Shown: positions 58,442-64,000 of the stretch, piece after piece
Layout of the letters: each line of letters begins with the position of its first letter
Position numbering within the stretch: position 1 is the stretch's first letter
Assembly (NCBI GenBank): GCA_007694005.1
Contig: RECN01000197.1
Coordinates: 1-64,000 of the forward strand
Length of the DNA stretch: 64,000 nt
Direction of reading: 5' to 3'
Source: Spirochaetaceae bacterium
GTDB taxonomy: Bacteria > Spirochaetota > Spirochaetia > DSM-27196 > SKKC01
The notes under the pieces: generated by a model
Databases searched by the model: none
The model's input: the letters and a program-made list of their open reading frames with translations, nothing else
Told to the model about the DNA's origin: nothing
Made by a program: the position numbers and the translations under genes

Positions 58442-58470
58442 TTGCCGATCGCTCGTCTCTCCGCAATACT
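58442..58470 (+). promoter_or_regulatory. recQ leaderless promoter
   Basis: TTGCCG (58442-58447), 17-bp spacer, AATACT (58465-58470), exactly 6 nt to the GTG start at 58477. Confidence 0.65.
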
Positions 58471-58476
58471 GGCTTC

Positions 58477-60354
58477 GTGAAATCTTTTCCAAACCCGGAG
58501 CTGACAGAAGTCCTGAAGCATTCCTTCGGCTTCGACGACTTCAAACCCAATCAGCAGCACATCGTTGAGTCCTGGCTTTCGGGGAAAGACGTCTTCGCTG
58601 CGCTCCCGACCGGAGGCGGCAAGTCTCTGTGTTATCAGTTGCCTGCGCTGATTCGTGACGGACTCACTGTCGTGGTCAGCCCCCTGATCGCGCTCATGAA
58701 GGATCAGGTCGACGCGGCGCGCGAGAACGGTATCGCGGCGGCATATCTTAACAGCAGTCAGGATGCGGAAACAGCACGGGCGGTGTGGCGCGATCTCGCG
58801 GCACATCGGGCGAAGCTGCTCTACGTTTCACCCGAGCGTCTTTCGAGCCCGGAGTTCCGGTCTGCGATAGCGGACTTCGGCGTCAGCGCCTTTGCGGTCG
58901 ATGAGGCGCACTGTGTTTCCGAATGGGGGCACGAGTTTCGTCCGGATTACCGTACGCTTGCGAGCCTGCGCCAGGATTTTCCCGAAGCCCCGATCGCCGC
59001 CTTTACGGCAACCGCGACCCGACTGGTACAGGACGACATCGTTGCACAGCTCAGGCTTATCGATCCGGTCATCGTACGCGCAGGTTTTAACAGACCGGAG
59101 ATCACGTATCGTGTTCGCCGGAAATCCGGTGTCGACGCGCAGATTCTCAGGTTCGTTACCGAACACGAGGCGGAACCGGGTATCATCTACCGTTCGACGA
59201 GAAAAGCTACCGAACAGACCGCACAGGTTTTACAGGAACGGGGAGTATCAGCAAAAGCCTATCACGCCGGGCTCGACGATCAGGTGCGAAGCGATGTTCA
59301 GGAAGCCTTCGTTCGCGATGACGTACAGGTCGTCGTAGCGACGATAGCCTTCGGAATGGGGATTGATAAATCAAACGTACGCTGGATCCTGCACGGCGAC
59401 CTGCCAAAGAGCCTGGAAGGCTACTACCAGGAGACCGGACGCGCCGGTCGCGACGGTGAGCCGGCGGATGCGCTTCTTCTGTGGGGGCCGCAGGACATAG
59501 CCATTATTCGCCGTCACATAGGGAATATGCAGGTCGACGAAGAGCGGGATTCCGCAGAGGAAAGACTTCGCGAGGTCCTTCGATACGTCGAAGGCCGCGT
59601 GTGTCGCCGGACGGCGCTTCTGGCGCACTTCGACGAGGAGTTTCCCGGCTCCTGCTCTGCCTGCGACGTGTGCCTGGACGAGCTGACCTTCGAGGACGCG
59701 ACCGTACCCGCCCAGAAGCTGCTCTCGGCTGCCGTGAGAACCGGAGAGGTGTTCGGGACGCATCATCTCGTCGACATAGTGACCGGGACTGCAACGGACA
59801 AGGTGCTCGAACGCGGTCACGAACAGCTGCCGACCTTCGGGGTGGGAGAGGACAGGAACCGCAGCTACTGGATCGCTCTGGCCCGGGATCTGGAGTCGGC
59901 CGGATTTCTGACCCGCAGGCAGACAGATAGTGGCGTCCCGGGCGGTCTCAGACTCAGCACCCGTGGCAGACTTCTTCTGCGGGGCAGGGAGACCTTTGCG
60001 TCCGTACAGCAGGACGCGAGTAACAGCGCGACTGACACCGGCGGAGCCGCCTCCACAAGAGCGGGGGGCAGGCAGGGCGCGCGGAACGTACCCGATACCG
60101 CGCCACTGAGAAGCGACCAGAAGGAGCTTCTGCGCTGCCTGAAGGGGCTTCGCAAGGCCATAGCCCGACAGCGCGGCGTACCGCCCTACATGGTGTTCAG
60201 CGACAAGACGCTGAAGGTAATGGTAAAGAACCGGCCGACGGACCCGCAGGCGCTGCTGCGCTGCCACGGGGTCGGTGACCGGAAACTCGAGGCTTACGGG
60301 GAAGCGTTCTTACGGACGATACGGAATTATCTCGCGACCGGCGAGTGTGAGTGA
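58477..60354 (+). CDS. recQ: ATP-dependent DNA helicase RecQ
   Basis: RecQ is a 3'-5' helicase in recombination and replication repair. The protein has 625 residues from a GTG. Helicase motifs are LPTGGGKSLCYQLPAL (I), VDEAHCVSEWGHEFRPDYR (II with the aromatic-rich loop), TATATR (III), YRSTRK (IV), IAFGMGIDKSNVRWILHGD (V) and YYQETGRAGRDG (VI). The zinc-binding Cys of the RQC part (RVC, CSACDVC) and a C-terminal HRDC domain (LLRCLKGLRKAIARQRG) are present, so the enzyme is full length. Confidence 0.95.
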   Translation: MKSFPNPELTEVLKHSFGFDDFKPNQQHIVESWLSGKDVFAALPTGGGKSLCYQLPALIRDGLTVVVSPLIALMKDQVDAARENGIAAAYLNSSQDAETARAVWRDLAAHRAKLLYVSPERLSSPEFRSAIADFGVSAFAVDEAHCVSEWGHEFRPDYRTLASLRQDFPEAPIAAFTATATRLVQDDIVAQLRLIDPVIVRAGFNRPEITYRVRRKSGVDAQILRFVTEHEAEPGIIYRSTRKATEQTAQVLQERGVSAKAYHAGLDDQVRSDVQEAFVRDDVQVVVATIAFGMGIDKSNVRWILHGDLPKSLEGYYQETGRAGRDGEPADALLLWGPQDIAIIRRHIGNMQVDEERDSAEERLREVLRYVEGRVCRRTALLAHFDEEFPGSCSACDVCLDELTFEDATVPAQKLLSAAVRTGEVFGTHHLVDIVTGTATDKVLERGHEQLPTFGVGEDRNRSYWIALARDLESAGFLTRRQTDSGVPGGLRLSTRGRLLLRGRETFASVQQDASNSATDTGGAASTRAGGRQGARNVPDTAPLRSDQKELLRCLKGLRKAIARQRGVPPYMVFSDKTLKVMVKNRPTDPQALLRCHGVGDRKLEAYGEAFLRTIRNYLATGECE

Positions 60355-60425
60355 TCGACGAATGCGAGTGACCGGTCGCTGCCTGCCAGACCACGGTACG
60401 CGAAGGCGTCGCGCCCCACGGCGCG

Positions 60426-61019
60426 TCAGGCTTTGTAGAGACCTTCGATCTGTTCGCGGGCCTGATCGACCACCTGCTGATACTGCGTGGTGAGCTGGGT
60501 CATGTGGTGCTGCAGGGTCTTCGAAAACTCGGGATCCTGAGCGGGGTCGAGGCGTATCTGCTGTCCGGTCTGTCGTGCAAGCTCCTGCTCGCGCTGTCGG
60601 ATCTTTCCCTCGAACTGCTGCCGCAGCTGATCTACGAGCTGTTTCCGGTCCCTGATGTACTGCTGAAGAATGCTCGTGATCTGATCAAATACGGCCGGTA
60701 GATGACGGCTGTCATCGAGGACCGCCTCGAACGCCGGTTGCAGCGCCTGTATACGCGTGAGGTGATTTTCATCACTGGGTAGCGTGAGGTTGCCGAGCAA
60801 TGCGTCGAAGAGTCCCCTGCGAATCTGAGGCCGATGCTCCCGGTCGAAGTCTTTCAGTCTCTTCTTGAGGTTGATGGTCGGGTCGTCGAAGTACTCACTC
60901 AGAAGCTTTCGACCTTTCTGCTTGTTATCGTGAGCCGTCAACGACGCCTTGTCGCTTTTGACGTCTGCCGTACGTTCCAGTGCAAGTTCAAGTGCGCTCT
61001 TAATTTCTGCCATAGTCAT
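60426..61019 (-). CDS. Conserved-looking helical protein of unknown function
   Basis: The protein has 197 residues from ATG 61019 (ATGACTATG; a second start lies two codons later) with GAGGA upstream. It is charged and all-alpha, starting MAEIKSALELALERTADVKS, with coiled-coil stretches (LVDQLRQQFEGKIRQREQEL) and no signal or membrane helix. No family is recognised with confidence. It lies 49 bp downstream of the 5-FCL gene on the same strand and converges with recQ. Similar lone cytosolic coiled proteins are common in spirochaetes. Confidence 0.65.
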   Translation of the reverse strand: MTMAEIKSALELALERTADVKSDKASLTAHDNKQKGRKLLSEYFDDPTINLKKRLKDFDREHRPQIRRGLFDALLGNLTLPSDENHLTRIQALQPAFEAVLDDSRHLPAVFDQITSILQQYIRDRKQLVDQLRQQFEGKIRQREQELARQTGQQIRLDPAQDPEFSKTLQHHMTQLTTQYQQVVDQAREQIEGLYKA

Positions 61020-61068
61020 TTGTCCTCAAGGAATTGATAGTTAAAAATACACCGCCTGTCGGGACCTA

Positions 61069-61656
61069 TCAAGACGGCAACGGTATCGCGACAAGTGCAT
61101 CCACCGGCATGTCCCGCTCCTGCACCGGAAGCTCATCATACACCTGAAGATCAAGACATACACCGACCGCCCGACTCCCCGGAGGCCGGACAGACAGAAA
61201 GCGGTCGTAGTACCCGCCGCCGCGACCGAGTCTGAGCCCGGAGCGGGTGAACGCGAGTCCCGGCACAATGATCAGCGAGGCCTCGGATGGACTCCTCCGC
61301 GGAGCAGATGCAGGAGGTTGCAGGATCCCGAATACGCCGCGTTCGAGTTCCCAAGGCCCCGCGATCGCGTGAAAACTCATGACGTGGTCCCGGACGCGGG
61401 GGAGGGCGACCGGTATGTCCTGCTCCCAGAGCCATTCGAGTGTCGGCCAGGTACTGAGCTCCGACGGCATGGACGCAAACGCGAATATCGTGCCTTCCGC
61501 TTCGACGAGCTCCGGCTTCAGGCGGTCGAGAAGCGCCGTTCCGGCTATCGAGTAAAGCTCCTGTGGCAGTGCTCCCATGCGCTCGCCGACGGAGGCACGG
61601 ATCAGCGCTTTCTCAGCACTGATCCGATCCGGTTCAGGCACTGGCCGTGCCGGCAT
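61069..61656 (-). CDS. 5-formyltetrahydrofolate cyclo-ligase
   Basis: It converts 5-formyl-THF to 5,10-methenyl-THF with ATP. The 195 residues are typical. Start ATG 61656 overlaps the end of the upstream gene by 23 bp; a GTG at 61641 is also possible. The N-terminal Lys/Arg (EKALIRASVGER) contacts ATP. The signature GLRLGRGGGYYDRFLS is complete, preceded by LIIVPGLAFTRSG. The final segment DMPVDALVAIPLPS matches the family end. It belongs to an operon with the cytochrome-like gene upstream and the helical protein downstream. Confidence 0.92.
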   Translation of the reverse strand: MPARPVPEPDRISAEKALIRASVGERMGALPQELYSIAGTALLDRLKPELVEAEGTIFAFASMPSELSTWPTLEWLWEQDIPVALPRVRDHVMSFHAIAGPWELERGVFGILQPPASAPRRSPSEASLIIVPGLAFTRSGLRLGRGGGYYDRFLSVRPPGSRAVGVCLDLQVYDELPVQERDMPVDALVAIPLPS

Positions 61657-62302
61657 CAGCCGGTTTCTTCCGGGGCGGAGCGGGTTTCTGCGGTTCGCTT
61701 CCGAATGACATGACCTTGTATCCGACAATACCGACATAGATGATCAGAAGCAGCCAGAAAAGATAGCGGGTCGTGATAGACCCCTGCAGGGTACTCCCCA
61801 GGGTGAGCGCGTGAAAGAATGCGGTCGGAAATACAAGATACGCGAGCAGATGGATTCGCTTCCAGGTCTGATACTTGAACTGAAGCGGCTTGAACCACCA
61901 GGAGGCCACCACGGCAAGAATGAGCATGAACAACGCCACGATGCCGAGAAGCTTGCCGGTGTTGAACACGATGCGCCCAGCGTCGTATACGTCGAAGCCA
62001 AGCATAAACAGACCGTGCGAAAGCATGAGAATAAACCCGACCTTACCGAGCGTCCGGTGGTTTTTCAGGAGCTTGCCGCGCGGTGCACCATACTTCTCGA
62101 CCACCGGGAGTTTCGTCCCTATCACAAACTGATAGAACATCAGCACGAAACCGATGAGGGCAGCAGCGCGCGCCGGGTAATAGAAGGCGAGTATTGCGGG
62201 GAACGATCCGGAACCGATATCCCGGCCGAGCTGCAGGCTGAGCTCAAACAAAGGAACCATAGGGATGGCTATGGCAATTGCAATGAGTACTTTCTTGTTC
62301 AT
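61634..62302 (-). CDS. Ferric-reductase-like transmembrane cytochrome b (MsrQ-like)
   Basis: The integral membrane protein has 222 residues and about six TM helices. Four His in helices (NHRTLGKVGFILMLSHGLFM and RIHLLAYLVFPTAFFHAL) match the haem ligands of the ferric-reductase-like domain (PF01794), and size fits MsrQ, YedZ-like or short Fre-type proteins. No MsrP partner is visible in the window, so its electron donor and acceptor are unknown. The N-terminus is hydrophobic (VLIAIAIAIPMVPLFEL). Its start has no good Shine-Dalgarno and a GATAAT lies 11 nt upstream. Confidence 0.82.
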   Translation of the reverse strand: MNKKVLIAIAIAIPMVPLFELSLQLGRDIGSGSFPAILAFYYPARAAALIGFVLMFYQFVIGTKLPVVEKYGAPRGKLLKNHRTLGKVGFILMLSHGLFMLGFDVYDAGRIVFNTGKLLGIVALFMLILAVVASWWFKPLQFKYQTWKRIHLLAYLVFPTAFFHALTLGSTLQGSITTRYLFWLLLIIYVGIVGYKVMSFGSEPQKPAPPRKKPADAGTASA

Positions 62303-62412
62303 GAGAATGCGAGATTATCACGGAGCGCGCGTATCATCAAGATTCGTCGCTCAAGGACCGTTTGCTTCAAACGCGCATCGGCGGTACCCTTGTGATGGAG
62401 GATATTCGTTTT

Positions 62413-63393
62413 ATGGAATACAAGCGACTGGGTTCATCAGGATTGAAGGTAAGCGAGCTTTCATTCGGCTCGTGGGTAACGTTTTCGACGCAGCTTGACG
62501 TTGAGCAGGGTAAAGCCTGCATGCATGCGGCCTACGACGCCGGGGTCAACTTCTTCGATAACGCCGAAGTGTACGCCAAGGGAGAATCCGAGCGCATCAT
62601 GGGACGCATACTCGCGGACTCCGGCTGGCGACGGGACTCGTATATCGTCTCGAGCAAGGTTTTCGGCGGGGCGATAGATAACCCCGGGCCGACACAGCGG
62701 GGCTTGAGCCGAAAGCACGTCTACGATGCCTGCCATCAGGCACTGGAACGGCTGCGGGTAGACTACCTCGACCTGTACTTCTGCCATAGACCCGATCCGG
62801 AAGTGCCGATCGAAGAGACCGTGTTCGCCATGACCGAGCTGATCAGGCAGGGCAAGGTTCTGTACTGGGGAACCTCCGAGTGGAGCGCACAGGAGCTTAT
62901 GCAGGCGTACAGCGTTGCACGACAGTACAACATGATCCCCCCGACCATGGAGCAGCCTCAGTACAACATGCTGCACCGGGAGCGTTTCGAAAAAGAGTAC
63001 GAGCGCCTGTATACGGAGATAGGGCTGGGAACAACCATCTGGTCACCGCTCGGAAGCGGGATTCTGACCGGCAAGTACAACGACGGTATCCCCGAGGGCT
63101 CCAGAGCCACGCTGCCGGGTTACGAATGGCTCAGGAAGATGATGGAAGAGAAACTCGGCGGACCGACAAAGGCCACGCTGCAGAAGCTCGGCGAGCTCGC
63201 GAATGACCTCGACATGAGTCAGGCGACACTCGCTCTCGCGTGGTGCCTGAAGAATCCCAACGTCAGCACCGTCATTACCGGCGCTTCCAAGGTCGAGCAG
63301 GTTACCGAAAACATGAAAGCGGTCGACGCGAAAGAGAAGCTGACACCCGAGGTCATGGAGCGCATCGAGGAAATTCTCGACAACAAACCCTGA
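62413..63393 (+). CDS. Aldo/keto reductase, Kv-beta/YghZ-like
   Basis: It reduces carbonyl compounds with NADPH. The protein has 326 residues. ATG 62413 is preferred since the family begins [22 protein letters not shown] 62395 and the track start at 62362 would add residues without support. GGAGG precedes at a slightly long distance. The catalytic tetrad is Asp and Tyr ([11 protein letters not shown]), Lys (VSSKVFGG) and His ([10 protein letters not shown]). The closing [19 protein letters not shown] matches NADP binding. It is divergent from the cytochrome gene and its stop abuts the convergent gene. Confidence 0.9.
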   Translation: MEYKRLGSSGLKVSELSFGSWVTFSTQLDVEQGKACMHAAYDAGVNFFDNAEVYAKGESERIMGRILADSGWRRDSYIVSSKVFGGAIDNPGPTQRGLSRKHVYDACHQALERLRVDYLDLYFCHRPDPEVPIEETVFAMTELIRQGKVLYWGTSEWSAQELMQAYSVARQYNMIPPTMEQPQYNMLHRERFEKEYERLYTEIGLGTTIWSPLGSGILTGKYNDGIPEGSRATLPGYEWLRKMMEEKLGGPTKATLQKLGELANDLDMSQATLALAWCLKNPNVSTVITGASKVEQVTENMKAVDAKEKLTPEVMERIEEILDNKP

Positions 63394-64000
63394 TCACGAA
63401 GCCCCCGGAAACACCGCCCCGTAGACGCGATGCCGCATGGCGCGGCGTCGTTCACGACGGCACCGCCTCGCGAGCAGTAGCATGCGCCTGCACGAGGCGG
63501 GACCGGGGGGCTTTCCCCCGTACACGAGCAGCTGAGCATCGCTGACGGTCCGCCTTACGCACGAGCCGTGCGCGGGCAGGCGGTCGGCGACCGCAGCTCC
63601 CCACTCGGCATACCCGCTTCGCGCCGGAGTCGCCACCCCAAGCCCCGCGCTCGCGCGTATGAGCTCGCCGAGGCACCAGTCGGCGTACGCCGTCTGAGGC
63701 AGCCTGCGGGCCCGCAGACGCCGTCGTGCATCAATCAGAGCCATGGCCGCCAGACCAAAGGCAGACAACAGCACAATCAGACCCAGTGCCGCACCGAGGC
63801 GGCGAAGGACGGGACCGTCAGGTGTGTCCGTGGCCGGAGCGCTGGAGGGCGCGGGTCCCGGCGCGGTGTCAACCGCTGTCCCGTTACTGCGTTCATCGAG
63901 CGTGTCGGATGTCTCTATACCGAGTTCGGCGAGCTGCCGTTCGGTGAGTCCGTCCGGCTCACCAGCCGAACCCGAGACCCAGTCGGCGAAGCTTCCCGCG
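63394..64000 (-). CDS. Transglutaminase-like protein, C-terminal fragment (5' end outside window)
   Basis: The frame is open to the right edge, so the GTG at 63774 in the track is internal. The visible ~200 C-terminal residues have a linker rich in Thr, Pro and Asp, one TM helix (LGAALGLIVLLSAFGLAAMA), then an Arg-rich cytosolic domain. The latter has SGYAEWGAAVADRLPA and LLVYGGKPPG, which resemble the DUF4129-like tail of bacterial transglutaminase membrane proteins. This is an inference from a short match and the catalytic core is not visible. It converges with the aldo/keto reductase with no bases between stops (TGATCA). Confidence 0.55.
   Translation of the reverse strand, partial: AGSFADWVSGSAGEPDGLTERQLAELGIETSDTLDERSNGTAVDTAPGPAPSSAPATDTPDGPVLRRLGAALGLIVLLSAFGLAAMALIDARRRLRARRLPQTAYADWCLGELIRASAGLGVATPARSGYAEWGAAVADRLPAHGSCVRRTVSDAQLLVYGGKPPGPASCRRMLLLARRCRRERRRAMRHRVYGAVFPGAS

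Noticed and set aside
1-64000. CRISPR arrays, insertion sequences, integrases, phage genes or rRNA
   Set aside because: No repeated spacer pattern, transposase or integrase motif, or rRNA stretch was seen on either strand.

Overview
The window is dense, moderately GC-rich bacterial chromosome with about 56 genes, one tRNA, no insertion sequence, no prophage and no CRISPR array. The gene content suggests a free-living spirochaete of the Spirochaetaceae type. The signs are two dipeptide/oligopeptide ABC operons, Rex beside a TatT-like TPR protein, FliS, many TPR, SPOR and lipoprotein envelope genes, a TIGR03546/TIGR03545-like pair, c-di-GMP and cAMP signalling genes, and outer-membrane-type envelope features. 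The species assignment is inference. Only the protein families are read from the sequence.

Layout. 1-5.3 kb: end of a peptide ABC operon (solute-binding protein, two permeases, two ATPases, and an unlisted 45-residue membrane protein). 5.4-10 kb: a LamG-like lipoprotein, a glycerophosphodiesterase, a PspA-like coiled-coil protein and a frame-disrupted EAL gene. 10-15 kb: mnmE, a metallophosphoesterase, mnmG and rsmG (tRNA wobble and 16S rRNA modification). 15-22 kb: a TPR protein with a nuclease-like tail, a membrane-anchored Hsp70-substrate-domain protein, a lytic transglycosylase lipoprotein and FtsK. 22-23.6 kb: rex and a coupled TPR gene. 23.8-31.3 kb: a second complete peptide ABC operon with a four-hairpin spacer. 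31.3-37.1 kb: an EAL protein, an aroD-aroE fusion, a PIN-PhoH ATPase and a 2-hydroxyacid dehydrogenase. 37.1-44.4 kb: a propeller plus degenerate deacetylase protein, fliS, polA, coaE and a SPOR protein. 44.4-48.6 kb: cysE, a Nudix gene, tRNA-Cys, ndk and a trypsin-like protease. 48.6-52.1 kb: a class III cyclase-AAA-TPR protein with a cyclic-nucleotide-binding partner. 52.2-58.4 kb: an M20 peptidase, the TIGR03546/03545-like pair and a Trk/Ktr potassium system. 58.5-64 kb: recQ, 5-FCL, a ferric-reductase-like cytochrome, an aldo/keto reductase and the end of a transglutaminase-like protein.

The most striking pattern is regulatory. At least seven first-in-unit genes have a -10 hexamer ending only 5-9 nt before the start codon, with a TTG-type -35 placed 17-18 bp further up and no Shine-Dalgarno. 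Their transcripts should therefore be leaderless or nearly so. Examples are the TPR gene at 16244, the divergent cysE/Nudix pair, ndk, recQ, mnmG, the hydroxyacid dehydrogenase and polA. Genes inside operons, and several other first genes, keep ordinary Shine-Dalgarno sites.

Other signals worth follow-up are a Cys4 insertion in Rex, hairpins between binding-protein and permease genes in both peptide operons, an ATPase-less Hsp70 substrate-binding domain on a membrane anchor, and a cyclase/cNMP-effector pair. No gene-free stretch exceeds 300 bp. The longest is the AT-rich rex/oppA divergent region of about 250 bp.
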